From NCBI GenBank assembly GCA_000149225.2, contig CM000691.1, forward strand, positions 558,001-622,000: 64,000 nucleotides of DNA. Reading direction: 5' to 3'. Origin of the DNA: Lachancea kluyveri NRRL Y-12651 (taxonomy: Eukaryota > Ascomycota > Saccharomycetes > Saccharomycetales > Saccharomycetaceae). Within the stretch, counting starts at the first letter, position 1. Each line of letters starts with the position of its first letter. Positions 1-11,300 of the stretch are shown piece after piece. The position numbers were made by a program, and so were the translations under genes. Under the pieces are notes generated by a model, which saw nothing but the letters and a program-made list of their open reading frames with translations, ran no database searches and was not told the origin of the DNA.

Positions 1-1677
1 AAAGATCCATGTTAGTTCGTAGGGAGTGCAGTACGCTTTATGCATAACCTTGCTTAAATTGGTAGGTTCTTTTCCAAAATCTGTCTTACCATTATCGTCG
101 ATTAAATTATAAGTTTCAGTGCAAAAGACAAACAAAGCTCTTAACTTTTCCATTGGTGTCTTGAATCTTGATGAGAATGTATGTTGAGCGAAAGACTCCA
201 CAGATTGAATCCCATCCTTTTTTCCTCGCTTTTTAGACAATTGGTCGATATATGCGATATCGATCTGATTCAATTCAATATCTACGAGCCCTTGTTGACG
301 CCTGTGCTTCACCTCGTTTGTATTCATATCCTCCATAATATACCTCTGTGGATCCAGAACCAAATCGCAGTTTTCTTCTAGAGCTCTTCTTTGTCTGACA
401 TGCTTCTCTCTAGAGCTTAGAGTATTTGCTCTGTTTAGATGATAGTTCACCTGAATCCAATCAGATGCCTCGTTGTTAGACGAAGAAACTTGCAAGTTCT
501 GAATATCCGGTAGCTTAGGATAATCAGCAGTGTGAGTAGTTGGGCTAGAGCTCCCAGCACGTGGAAGTAGCTTCTTGATTATCCCGCCGAATCTGTTGGA
601 AGAAAGCATGTTACATTCTTCAGAAATGCTATTGTTCATTGAAATTTCAGATCTCTCGAAAGAATCTGTAAAGGATTTTGCAAATCTATGCCTAGCTAAA
701 CTGCCCGCACTGGTAGCGCTAAAATCGCTCATTAGTGCAAAACTCTCTTCACTACTAGTTAATGAATCTTGCATGTATCTGGAATGGGAAAACAGGTTAG
801 AAGATGACTTTTCGGAACTGGAGGGATAATAGCCATCATAAAAATCCTCGTTCGATCTATAGTAGCTGTTTCTAGAGCGGGGTTGCTGTAATTTATTGAC
901 ACTGAGGTCATTGTAAGAAAATGATTTCGGTGGAGCCTGGTTGGACCTAGTACTTACTACAGGTATTGGTGGTAACGGGGGTAGAGAATCAGAACGCTCC
1001 TGGACCTTTTGTGAGTAGATACCCCGTCTTTTTGATTCAAAATAATCCAATTTCTTCATCTCCTCTCTTCTGACTGCCTTGGCATTGTCATCTTTCGCGC
1101 GAGATTGAGTGGGCGTTATGCACTCGTCACTAGGAACCGGAGAAAGTTTCTCTTGTTGGTAAGATACAGAAGGCAGTTGGGAAGTAGAATAAGACTGAGG
1201 GAGGGATGACCTTGGAGAGCATGGCTGACGTTGTCTCAGAGCACGCTCTTTCAATCTAGAGTTCAAATCGCTTACTTGCTCAAACCTCTTCGGTGATGTC
1301 TCTAAAAATCCAGTAGTTTTGCTTTGTGTAAGTCCTGGTGTTTGAACTGGTGTACTCTTGTTGCTTGATCTAGTAGGAATTGGGGGGACAACAATTTTCG
1401 GGGAAGGTGGATCAGCAGATCTTGATATCGAGGACATGTTGCTATTTGAGGATTGTGTACCGAAGTCATTGTATTTTTCCTTAATAATTGTGACATAATT
1501 GGCAGGAAATGAACCAGATTTCTTGTTTCTTAGTAATCTACCGTAATACCACCCACCTTTTGCTTTAGTGACCTCGATGATATCTTCCTCTATGAATCCT
1601 AAATCGTACTCCTTCTCACCCGACCACGAATAAATCGCTTTAACTTTAAACGGCAGTTTTGGAGTGGTAATTTCCAT
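1..1677 (-). CDS. CYK3: CYK3 orthologue, cytokinesis SH3/transglutaminase-like protein (3' end outside window)
   Basis: The frame is open from an ATG at 1677-1675 to the left edge (559 codons), so the C-terminus is missing. The protein opens MEITTPKLPFKVKAIYSW and holds an SH3 domain at about residues 8-65: AIYSW in place of ALYDY, then GGWYYGRL, then FPANYV. A long Ser/Pro-rich linker follows with PPIPTR and PPLPPIP segments. The last visible residues, CTPYELTW, fit the start of the transglutaminase-like fold of the family. S. cerevisiae Cyk3 (YDL117W, about 885 aa) acts at the bud neck in primary septum formation and actomyosin ring closure. YDL117 beside YDL119-122 orthologues in this window supports the call by synteny. 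Confidence 0.88.
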   Translation of the reverse strand, partial: MEITTPKLPFKVKAIYSWSGEKEYDLGFIEEDIIEVTKAKGGWYYGRLLRNKKSGSFPANYVTIIKEKYNDFGTQSSNSNMSSISRSADPPSPKIVVPPIPTRSSNKSTPVQTPGLTQSKTTGFLETSPKRFEQVSDLNSRLKERALRQRQPCSPRSSLPQSYSTSQLPSVSYQQEKLSPVPSDECITPTQSRAKDDNAKAVRREEMKKLDYFESKRRGIYSQKVQERSDSLPPLPPIPVVSTRSNQAPPKSFSYNDLSVNKLQQPRSRNSYYRSNEDFYDGYYPSSSEKSSSNLFSHSRYMQDSLTSSEESFALMSDFSATSAGSLARHRFAKSFTDSFERSEISMNNSISEECNMLSSNRFGGIIKKLLPRAGSSSPTTHTADYPKLPDIQNLQVSSSNNEASDWIQVNYHLNRANTLSSREKHVRQRRALEENCDLVLDPQRYIMEDMNTNEVKHRRQQGLVDIELNQIDIAYIDQLSKKRGKKDGIQSVESFAQHTFSSRFKTPMEKLRALFVFCTETYNLIDDNGKTDFGKEPTNLSKVMHKAYCTPYELTWIF

Positions 1678-2629
1678 AGTGTGATGATTTGTTGGTGACT
1701 ATGCAATTGTGAGAGAAATATACCTTAGACGCAAATGGTTGACCGACTAGAAAATATATCACTGAGGTTTGAATGGCTTAAATTAACGAAACGAGAAGAG
1801 GAAATTGTAATTAAAAAGCGACTTATACTGCCTCAGGTGAAAAGTTGTAGCTAAGAGCAAGAATATCAAACTTTGAAAATGAAATGAGTGTAAACTACCA
1901 GGTCGACAGATCAACTGTAGCCGTCTATTTTGACGTTGGGATAATTTCCCAACCAGGGAAATACAAACAAATCAAAAATTTTCAAACTGCCTTGAAGCAT
2001 CGGATTCTATATCACTAAATACGCAATAATATGGCCGTGGGTTATATCATGTTAATTCAATATCCTATAATAGTTGCAAGGACGTACGCAGGTAGATTTT
2101 TAGGAAATGATTGTCTTTATTTTAAAAATGAGAGTAGCCCAAAATTAATGTACTTTCCATCTTCGCAGGGTCTATTTTTCCCTTGTCAAATGAGGCTGCA
2201 TATATCGTTAAATCAATCTAAATCTTTTATGATACAGCAAGGGAAAAAATCAGCAATTGGGGAGCAGCTCGATTTGGTAAAAAAGAAGAACAGTAGGTAC
2301 CCTTTTCAATTGTTGATCTTGACACTCATTTCTAGATTTTTTTTTGTTTTTCAAGGTTTTTTTTTATTTTAGGTTGCATAAAGAATAAGAAAACTAAAGT
2401 CTCGTAACATAAAATATAAATTTCAAAAATTTAGTACTTTTGTGCTGTGTATAACTCGACAGTTATTTTTACATTTACCACAGTAGTATGATGAAACATC
2501 GCCTTTACTGCTTGTTTGAATTCCAATAAAAAGGGAAAGAAAACACGTTGTAGGATTAAAGTAAATAGCGTAATAGGCTTTTGTAAAAGTATAAGAATGA
2601 TGGACTAATCAGATAAACGATTTGTGTGC
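1678..2629. other. CYK3 promoter / ARO2 3' flank, no gene recognised
   Basis: The interval lies upstream of CYK3 and downstream of ARO2, both on the minus strand. It is AT-rich with T tracts near 2337-2370. A 113-codon plus-strand ORF (2031-2372) ends in a run of Phe codons read from a T tract and has no recognisable domain, so it is not called. A perfect 7-bp inverted repeat with a 5-nt loop lies at 1935-1953. A C-box-like ATGATGA at 2489-2495 has no downstream CTGA, so no snoRNA is called. Confidence 0.6.
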
Positions 2630-3760
2630 TCATGCAACTATGCTCTTTGCGAATTCTCTAGATTTTTGGATCAAGACAGCATCAGCCAAGACCAAAGCAA
2701 CCATCGCTTCAACAATTGGGACGGCTCTTGGAGTGACAGAAGGATCGTGTCTACCCTTGGCAGCTAGAACACCATCTTTACCATCGTAAGTAGCAGTGGG
2801 TTGCTCTTGAGAGATAGTAGCAGCAGATTTGAATGGGACAGAAAAATAGATGTTCTCACCATTAGAAATACCACCTTGGATACCACCAGAGTTATTGGTC
2901 TTGGTTCTTAATCTTTGGGTCTCTTCATCAAAGAAGAAAAGGTCATTGTGTTTAGAACCTGGAACTTCGACACCAGCAAAACCTGAACCAATCTCAAAAC
3001 CCTTAGAGGCTGGGATAGACAACATAGCGTGTGCCAGCATTGCTTCCAATTTATCGAAACATGGCTCACCTAAACCTGTTGGTAGGTTTCTAACCACACA
3101 AGTAACAATACCACCAATGGAATCCTTCTCACCCCTGTATTTTTCAATTTCTTTGACCATGGCTCCGGCGACACTGGAATCTGGACATCTAATTGGACCA
3201 GCAGCATCCACTTTTTCTCTAGTGATAGTATTCAAAATCTTTTGAAACTGTGGATCCAAGGGATCTCTGTTCATTTTAACAGTACCGATTTGAGTAACGA
3301 ATGCAACAATTTCCACGTTGGAAATTTGCTTCAAGAATTTTTCAGCGATGGCACCAGCTGCAACACGACCAATAGTTTCTCTAGCTGAAGAACGACCACC
3401 ACCAGAAGATGCTTTAATCCCGTATTTTTCCAGGTAGGTGAAATCAGCATGGGAGGGTCTTGGGTACAAATCCATTTCACTGTAGTCATGAGGTCTCTGA
3501 TCCTCATTTTTAACAATCATACCAATAGGAGTACCCAATGTTTTGCCAAATTCAGTACCTGACTGGATTTCAACCTTATCTTTTTCGTTTCTTGGAGTGG
3601 ATAGTTTGGATTGACCCGGCCTTCTCCTGGACAATTGTGGTTGGATGTCATCTTCAGTCAAGGACATTCCAGGTGGGACACCATCAACAACACAACCAAC
3701 AGATTTACAGTGAGACTCACCATAAGTGGTGACACGGAACATATGACCAAAGCTAGACAT
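2630..3760 (-). CDS. ARO2: Chorismate synthase Aro2
   Basis: This 376-residue protein matches the usual length of fungal chorismate synthase. It converts 5-enolpyruvylshikimate-3-phosphate to chorismate, the last shikimate-pathway step, in the cytosol. All three family signatures are visible: [18 protein letters not shown] at residues 14-31, the Gly/Ser-rich [16 protein letters not shown] at about 114-129, and [18 protein letters not shown] near 336-353. Fungal enzymes are bifunctional and also reduce the FMN cofactor with NADPH. The start [10 protein letters not shown] is the family start. S. cerevisiae has INO80 as the neighbour of ARO2; here about 4.6 kb with a transporter gene separates them. 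Confidence 0.98.
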   Translation of the reverse strand: MSSFGHMFRVTTYGESHCKSVGCVVDGVPPGMSLTEDDIQPQLSRRRPGQSKLSTPRNEKDKVEIQSGTEFGKTLGTPIGMIVKNEDQRPHDYSEMDLYPRPSHADFTYLEKYGIKASSGGGRSSARETIGRVAAGAIAEKFLKQISNVEIVAFVTQIGTVKMNRDPLDPQFQKILNTITREKVDAAGPIRCPDSSVAGAMVKEIEKYRGEKDSIGGIVTCVVRNLPTGLGEPCFDKLEAMLAHAMLSIPASKGFEIGSGFAGVEVPGSKHNDLFFFDEETQRLRTKTNNSGGIQGGISNGENIYFSVPFKSAATISQEQPTATYDGKDGVLAAKGRHDPSVTPRAVPIVEAMVALVLADAVLIQKSREFAKSIVA

Positions 3761-3894
3761 GGCTCAATGGTGTTTGCTAGGGTTATTGGTTTATTTGGAA
3801 ATACTGGAAAAAGACGTGAGAAGACTGTTCTCGAAGAAGATGAATCATAGAAAATTGTGAAAAAATTTCTTTTCGAGACTCAATAGACACGTCC

Positions 3895-3968
3895 CACGTG
3901 ATATTTCATCATGTGACCGCACATAGCTATTAACGTAGATATGTCCAATACGTTAGGGGTCATGTGAC
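3895..3968. promoter_or_regulatory. Three Cbf1/CDEI-type E-boxes upstream of ARO2
   Basis: Three matches to RTCACRTG (read on the minus strand) lie at 3895-3902, 3910-3917 and 3961-3968, all in the same orientation, about 135-208 bp upstream of the ARO2 start. This is the binding consensus of the bHLH factor Cbf1. Clustering and common orientation suggest a real regulatory block, but binding is inferred only. Confidence 0.45.
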
Positions 3969-5945
3969 CAAAGGGATATAACCAGTACTTCCAACAAAGG
4001 AGTAGTAGCTAAACCTTGACACATAGAAACTATATGACTTTCTGCAAAGCAAGACCTGACGAAACTAAAACATGCAGATGGCATGATACTTATAAGTGTT
4101 CCTAAATGTTTCAATGTAATTTATTTCTGTCTTCAAATTTTGTCAACAAAAATGGCAAGGATTTGTAAGCTCCAAAATAAGCCTTATAGTAGGATCAAAT
4201 CCAAAACACAACCTGTATTCCCTCAGTTCGCTGAATGTATACGTTATACTGTTGTCGAGCATGCCACTTAGGCTTTGTCAGATTTACATTTGGAACAAGA
4301 AGTATCTTAATAAAGGTAGAATGAAGCCAAACAACGAGTGCGACCAGGATCAACGTGAGGCGTGCCTGATATCCACATACGTGCTTATTTGATCGAAAAC
4401 TAACGTAGCCTTTCATTTAAGCTGCACAAGCGTATGAACAATATCCGAAATCATCAAACGAAAAAGAAACAATAGGCTGGTCGAGCTAGGGAAACAAAGA
4501 AAGGTAAAGTATTAGAAACAGAGCACTTCACAAGGGTTGCTAAAAGTAGAAAGTTGACAGTTTTAAAAAATTAGTAGCCATTTCTTTTTTTTTTTTCCTA
4601 TATTTTTTTTTCTTCTCATAAATGAAACTAGACTATGCTTTCAGCAAGGTACAGTGGTACCACCCGAAAGCTGTCAAGTGTGGTGACCAGTACTGATTAA
4701 ACAAAGATGTACTGTGTTTTCTAGGTTTGATTCAATACCAAAAAGAGTACACAAAGCAGTGAATAGTGAACCAAGATGGAAACCACTACATTTTTGATTT
4801 AGGCCCTAAGATGGCGTTTGTAGCCTTCACCAATCCTGCCGGTATTCAAATGTTACATACTCAGTGTATCTAAATGTACCTAAGTGACAATAAGTTTACC
4901 GTTCAGTACGCATCTTGGTATACCTAACAAGAGAACCTGAGAAATTGTTAGAACTCTAACATCCCTGCTCAAATTCGACCACTATGAAGCCCAGACCATA
5001 TTTGTCCGAGCCAAAATGCGTTCCTCACCCTCATCTTTTTTTTTTACATCCCCGAGAAATACGCGTAGCCACATGCATGATGGAAAAACTTGACATGGCA
5101 AGGAAAAACAGAAATGTAGAAGAAAGTGCTTGGAATTGAACAGATCCTTGGCGCTATCGGTGTGCAAGCGCTACTGTGGAGTATCAGTATAGTAAATTGA
5201 CATGGCGGCAATATTTGCCTAGCGCCTTGGCTGACTATGTTGAGTAGCAGACTCTTGAATCTACGTGTTTCTGTTTGCAAAAATGAAACTGTCAAGATCT
5301 CGTTGAGTGCCAAGAGCTAATATGGAAAAACCGTAAACCATCGGTCAAACACGATAAAATAGGTGGTAACAAACCCAAGTGGAGAGCCGTGCATATCAAG
5401 GACACGGCACAACGCCATCGGCCTCAGGATACCAACAAGAGGAGTACGGCCAAGCCATGAACAAGAGCTTTTCTACCTATCGCCAAGCCGGACGTTTCCA
5501 TGGTTGCCGTGCAATCTACGGGAAAGGCTGGAACATCTCTCCTCAGAATCTTCAGTAGATAGCGCTATGCAAGTTTTTTTGGAGACGCGCTAAAAGTTTT
5601 TGTGGGGGAACGGAAAGATGTTCCCTCAGAAAACGACGGAGAAGGGAAAAGAATTCTTCCTGCACTCAGTAGAAAAAATCCGGGGTAAATAAATTTCACA
5701 AGGATCTGCTGTCATTACGAAGAAATACCTGTACTGAAGATAATTGTGTGATAGGAAAAATCTGGGGAATGAGTCCTGTACGTAGCGAAGCAGATGTCAC
5801 TGTGAGAAAAAAAATCATACAAATAGCAAACCTTTTTCGCCTTGGAACTCTACTTTGTTTGATTTTAGATTTTTTTATAGCTATTTTATTCCTTTTAATT
5901 TTCTCATTATAATATACATCATACAAAATACAAGATAATAACAAC
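3969..5945. other. 2 kb gene-free stretch between ARO2 and the sugar porter
   Basis: No ORF here resembles a known protein, and no tRNA, LTR or box C/D RNA was recognised. T tracts lie near 4586-4612. The stretch at about 5370-5600 is less AT-rich and holds a 76-codon ORF (5363-5593) with no recognisable domain. The right end is the promoter of the transporter. The length is unusual for this compact region and fits an insertion-prone or decayed interval. Confidence 0.5.
5602..5685 (+). promoter_or_regulatory. Two Mig1-type glucose-repression sites
   Basis: Two matches to the Mig1 consensus (AT-rich run followed by SYGGGG) are seen: TTTTT-GTGGGG with its core at 5602-5607, and AAAAAT-CCGGGG with its core at 5680-5685. 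They lie about 344 and 266 bp before the transporter ATG. This suggests that the transporter is repressed by glucose. The inference rests on motif matches alone. Confidence 0.45.
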
Positions 5946-7667
5946 ATGACTAATAACATATGGGGTTCCGGAGACCATTCCAAAAAGGAGAGCTCCAGCT
6001 CCCTATTCCAAGACGAGATAAAACAAGAAATCAAGCATGAGGAAGATGTTTACGAAGACCCAACCGCTGTTAAATTCGACATTGAAAGTGAAACTGGAGG
6101 TGCAAACTTGATGCTGAATAAGCGCTTCAACCTAGATCAAGAGATTTCTGAGATAGAGGCGCTCGCAGATTCTTTCAAAAAGGAACGTACCTTTATCGAG
6201 AAGCTTAGAGCTTTAGAGTTCGAACTGAACTTTAAAAACAAGAAATACATGGTGTATCTGTTAGGTGGGTTTGCAGCAGCAGCAGGCATTCTATCAGGTA
6301 TCGATCAATCTATAATTTCCGGTGCATCAATCGGTATGAACAAATCTTTGAAATTGACAAGCCACGAAGCTTCTTTGGTCTCGTCACTAATGCCTCTAGG
6401 TGCTATGGCTGGTTCTATGATAATGACACCTTTGAACGAGTGGTTTGGCCGTAAGGCATCTATCATCATTTCGTGTGTGTGGTACACTGTCGGTGCCATC
6501 TTATGTGCTGCTTCTCACGATCATCACCTAATGTACGCTGGTAGATTTATGTTAGGTGTCGGTGTCGGTATTGAAGGTGGGTGTGTCGGTATTTACATCT
6601 CAGAATCTGTCCCATCGAGCGTGAGAGGTAATTTGGTCTCTTTGTACCAATTCAATATTGCTCTAGGTGAATTGTTTGGCTATATTATCGGTGTAATCTT
6701 TTTTGATGTGAAGGGCGGCTGGAGATTTATGGTTGGCTCTTCTCTTGTATTTTCTACTGCACTATTGATTGGTTTATTCTTTTTGCCAGAATCACCCCGT
6801 TGGCTGGTTCACAAGGGCCGTATCGGTGAAGCCTGGAACGTTTGGAAGAGATTGAGAGATATTTCTGTCGACAGCAACAAAGTCGAGTTTTTGGAGATGA
6901 GACAAGCTGCCGCCCAGGATGAAGAACTACGTGCTAGCGAAACCAAATTCCAAGCTTGCTTCGATTTGTTCCGGATCCCACGTAACCGCCGTGCCTTGGT
7001 TTACTCTGTTATGATGGTTTCCTTGGGCCAGTTGACTGGTATCAATGCAATCATGTACTACATGTCTACGCTAATGGGTCGCATTGGCTTTAGTGAAAAG
7101 AGATCTGTTGCAATGTCCATGGTTGGTGGGGCTGCACTACTGTTGGGTACAATCCCAGCCATCCTATGGATGGATAGATTCGGTAGACGTACTTGGTCTA
7201 TGACTATCGTTTTGTTTTCTTTAGGTTTGGTTTTAGTTGGTGTCGGGTATCAAATCGACTTGGAGACAAACCTACCTGCTGCAGAAGGTGTGTACTTGAC
7301 AGGACAAATCTTGTACAACATGGCCTTTGGCTCATACTCCGCATTGACATGGGTCTTGCCCTCCGAATCATTTTCCCTGGCCACCAGATCTGTCGGGATG
7401 ACTGTTTGCTCCACCTTCTTATACTTGTGGGCATTTACAGTGACTTACAACTTCCAACGTATGCAAGCTGCCATGACATACACAGGTTTGACTTTAGGTT
7501 TCTACGGTGGTATTGCCGTTGCGATTGGTATTCCTTACCAACTACTTTTCATGCCCGAAACTAAAGACAAGACCTTGGAAGAAATTGATGACATTTTCTC
7601 CAAACCTACAAGGGAAATTGTCAAGGAAAATTGGACCAATGTCAAGAAGTTTTGGAGCCGCAAATGA
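5946..7667 (+). CDS. MFS sugar porter, possibly Fsy1/Frt1-like proton-coupled hexose symporter
   Basis: A 573-residue major facilitator protein with an unusually long hydrophilic N-terminus (about 100 residues, acidic) and about 12 membrane segments. Sugar-porter signatures are clear: NEWFGRKAS after TM2, PESPRWLVHKGR at the end of the first half, GQLTGINAIMYY in TM7, DRFGRR after TM8, and PETKDKTLEEID at the C-terminus. TM1 reads GGFAAAAGILSGIDQSIISG, which recalls proton-coupled fructose symporters (Fsy1/Frt1) more than Hxt facilitators. The substrate is not proven. Codons look well adapted to yeast expression (TTG, GGT, AGA). The gene lies between ARO2 and INO80, which are neighbours in S. 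cerevisiae, so it was probably gained here or lost there. Confidence 0.8.
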   Translation: MTNNIWGSGDHSKKESSSSLFQDEIKQEIKHEEDVYEDPTAVKFDIESETGGANLMLNKRFNLDQEISEIEALADSFKKERTFIEKLRALEFELNFKNKKYMVYLLGGFAAAAGILSGIDQSIISGASIGMNKSLKLTSHEASLVSSLMPLGAMAGSMIMTPLNEWFGRKASIIISCVWYTVGAILCAASHDHHLMYAGRFMLGVGVGIEGGCVGIYISESVPSSVRGNLVSLYQFNIALGELFGYIIGVIFFDVKGGWRFMVGSSLVFSTALLIGLFFLPESPRWLVHKGRIGEAWNVWKRLRDISVDSNKVEFLEMRQAAAQDEELRASETKFQACFDLFRIPRNRRALVYSVMMVSLGQLTGINAIMYYMSTLMGRIGFSEKRSVAMSMVGGAALLLGTIPAILWMDRFGRRTWSMTIVLFSLGLVLVGVGYQIDLETNLPAAEGVYLTGQILYNMAFGSYSALTWVLPSESFSLATRSVGMTVCSTFLYLWAFTVTYNFQRMQAAMTYTGLTLGFYGGIAVAIGIPYQLLFMPETKDKTLEEIDDIFSKPTREIVKENWTNVKKFWSRK

Positions 7668-8358
7668 TTGCCCCTGCAAGTAATTTATGAATCTCTGTTA
7701 CCCGATGTTCTATAGCGAATATCTTTTCTTTAACTGTTTAATGTAATGACTTAAAAAATACACCATCACAATCAACGAATATCACGCGATCTGCGATTCG
7801 CAATGTTTTCTGTGAAAACTTTTTCTAAAATTCAAGGTCACAAGAACATTTCAGAACACCTGGCAAGACCGATACGGGTGGCAAAAATTCGAGTACGACG
7901 AATTGCTGAAGGGGGTTAAAAACAGTAAAAGCAAAAAAAAAAAGACTCTAATCACGAGTTTTCCTCTCTTCTCAAATCGAAGCCAGTCTGATTCAAAGAC
8001 ATTCGACTAATCATTTCTTGTTAAGTAGTAACAGTGCTTGGCTTGCGCAGTACAAAACAGTAGAACTCAGCACTAATTTCCAGCAGTTCTAGTGGATATG
8101 CAATCTCTTTATTTTATCTATCTTTGTGTTTAAGAACGGCCCTAAAAGCAAGCCCTAAAATTTTTCACACCTTTGGCCAATTGATGTCGTGAGTTCAAGG
8201 GAGTGAGGACCCGAGAACGAGAGGCCAACGAGAAAGAAAGTGGACGACAAAAGAGAGAGCCTCCTTGGGGTGGGGACAAAAAAAAAAAAATAGGAGGCTG
8301 CAAAAGACAACAGCTTTATACAACGTCTCGCACAAGAAAACAAGCAAGCTAGTACAGA
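7668..8358. other. Transporter 3' flank and INO80 promoter
   Basis: This AT-rich spacer holds no recognisable gene. An A tract at 8278-8290 lies about 70-80 bp before the INO80 start. The 62-codon minus ORF at 8155-8343 is low-complexity and is not called. Confidence 0.5.
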
Positions 8359-11300
8359 ATGTCGCTAGCTGCACTTCTTAACAAAGAAGATGAATCGCCT
8401 CTTCGTGATTCCATCACTAACGAGTCTCCAAGAACGCGATTTGTGGGCCAGCTGAACGAAAAGTTTCGAGCAATTGCCACCAGGGATATTAGAGAACACC
8501 AATCCCAGGATTGGAAGATGCTGAACTACCAAGAATTCGAACTACTAAGTGAATGGAACACTCAGATCAGAGAGCTGGGATCTAATAATTTCCAACTTTT
8601 ATTAAACAATATCGACCGCAACAACAAGGAATACCAGAACTACCAAGAGTATCAAAAAAACAAACGACAAGTTTATCGTGAACAGCAAGAAAAGTTAAAG
8701 GCCCAGGTGTCTCAGAAGAAGAAGAAAAGAACAAATATCAAAAAGGAGAGTAACCACAAACTGCAAGATCACGCTACGGACACCGACGCAGATTTGACCC
8801 AAGATGACGAAGCGAACACCGAGGATGAGGACAATCCGCAACAACATCAATCAGAGGATGAAGAAGTTGAAGAAGATGAAATACCTGATGTCGTTTTTGA
8901 CAACGAGGAGGAAGTCGGCTTTATTGATGATGATACCGACGATAAAGATTTTTCGCTTGATGACGAGAGAGCTCTTGCAAAGAACAAAAAAGGTGGCATT
9001 TCTTCAGAGCGTACTATGATTCGACGTGAGATCGCCAAGATGGTCAACAAGAACAAAAATGCAAAAATTAAGAAAAGAAGGTTCACCAATGCAACAATTA
9101 CAGATTACGATCCCATGGAAGAGAAGTTGGAATTAAAGATCACTTTGAAACAGTTCCATGTTAGGCAATTGAAAAAGCTGATCACCGAAAGCAAACGTCC
9201 TTTGGATGATGAAACTGCTGAAAATTCTAACAAGAGAAAGAAGCCTGGGCCCAAACCAAGAAGTTTGGGCCCAAACGTAAGCGTCGACGGCCTGCCAACG
9301 TACGGCATGAAGATGACTGCTAAAGAGGCACGCGCTATCCAAAGACATTATGATAACACCTATTTCATGATCTGGAAAGACATGTCTCGTAAGGACTCTG
9401 CTAAAATGGCTCGTTTGGTCCAACAAATTCAGTCGACTAGAGCGGTAAACTTCAAAAAGACCTCATCATTGGTCGCTAGGGAAGCCCGGAAATGGCAAGC
9501 AAGAAATTTTAAACAAGTCAAAGATATGCAAACCAGAGCCCGTAGAGGTGTAAGGGAAATGTCCAGCTTTTGGAAAAAAAATGAACGTGAAGAAAGGGAG
9601 TTGAAGAAGAAGGCCGAAAAGGAAGCCTTGGAACAGGCAAAAAGAGAAGAAGAAGAGAGGGAAAACAAGAGACAGGCAAGGAAATTAAATTTCTTGCTAA
9701 CCCAAACCGAATTGTACTCCCATTTCATTGGCCGCAAGATAAAAACGGACGAGTTGGAAGGTAGTATGGCAGATTCTTCACTGAAACAGAAACAACAATC
9801 TCAAACCAATGTAGATTTATCTACCACAGAAGCAACAAAGAATGATGTGCACTCGATCGATTTTGAAAATGAGGATGACGCTGAGTTGCAACGTAAAGCT
9901 GCACAAAACGCTTCCAGTGCCTTGATGGAAACCCAAGCTAAGGCAAAGGCATTCGATCATAATCCAGATGAGGAGGAAGAGCTAAACTTTCAGAACCCAA
10001 CTTCTTTGGGTGATATCACTGTTGCTCAACCAAAAATGCTTGCATGCACCCTAAAGGAGTACCAGCTAAAGGGTTTAAACTGGCTTGCCAACTTATACGA
10101 CCAAGGTATTAACGGGATCCTAGCTGATGAAATGGGTCTAGGTAAGACGGTCCAATCTATCTCAGTATTAGCCAACCTTGCTGAGAGGTACAACATTTGG
10201 GGTCCCTTTATTGTTGTGACACCGGCATCAACCTTGCATAACTGGGTTAACGAAATTGCAAAGTTCGTTCCAGATTTCAAAATCTTACCGTACTGGGGGA
10301 ACGGTAGCGACCGTAAAGTCTTGAGAAAGTTTTGGGATAGAAAACATTTAAGATACGGCAAAGACGCTCCATTCCACGTGATGATTACATCCTACCAAAT
10401 GGTTGTCTCTGATGCTGCATATTTGCAAAAGATGAAATGGCAGTATATGATATTGGACGAGGCCCAGGCAATCAAATCCTCCCAATCATCACGTTGGAAA
10501 AACTTACTAAGCTTCCATTGTCGTAACAGATTGTTATTGACTGGTACTCCAATCCAAAACAGTATGCAGGAGTTATGGGCTTTGCTCCATTTCATCATGC
10601 CTTCACTTTTTGACTCACATGATGAATTTAGCGATTGGTTTTCTAAAGATATAGAATCGCATGCACAATCCAATACCCAGTTGAACCAGCAACAGTTACG
10701 CCGTTTACATATGATCCTAAAACCATTTATGTTGAGACGTATCAAGAAAAATGTTCAATCTGAGTTGGGCGATAAAATTGAAATCGATGTAATGTGTGAT
10801 CTAACCCATAGGCAATCCAAACTTTACAAAGTTTTGAAATCACAAGTTACTGCCTATGATGCTATTGAAAATGCTGCTTGCAATGACGACGTTACTTCCG
10901 ACCAAAATTTGGTAAACACCGTGATGCAATTTAGAAAAGTTTGTAATCACCCTGATCTTTTTGAAAGAGCAGATGTTAGTTCTCCATTTCTATTTGGGGA
11001 ATTTGGAAGAACTGGATCGCTGTCTAGGGAGGGTGATCTTGTCGATGTGATGTACTCCACAAAGAATCCCATTACATTTAATTTACCACGGTTAGTTTAT
11101 GATGATTTGATATTACCAAGTTACAACAACGAACTCAGCATAAGGGCAAACTTGTTGTACCATACGTTGAACATCCTACATCCTGCTAATTCATTTCAAT
11201 TGTGTCAATTTCTATCAAAGTTGACGGGACTACCACCAAACGAGTTCAATCGTTTATCCCAAAAACCCATTGTTAAAAGGGCTATCGAGCTAGATTCAAA

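Noticed and set aside
2031-2372. 113-codon plus-strand ORF between CYK3 and ARO2
   Set aside because: It ends in a run of Phe codons from a T tract, has no recognisable domain and no known counterpart at this place; most likely chance.
2489-2495. C-box ATGATGA as a snoRNA candidate
   Set aside because: No CTGA D box within snoRNA distance and no rRNA complementarity was recognised.
3895-4100. Possible point centromere, because CDEI-type sites cluster here
   Set aside because: No AT-rich CDEII of suitable length followed by a TCCGAA-type CDEIII lies next to any of the sites. The CDEI match at 61479 and the TTCCGAA at 61881 are about 400 bp apart, far too distant.
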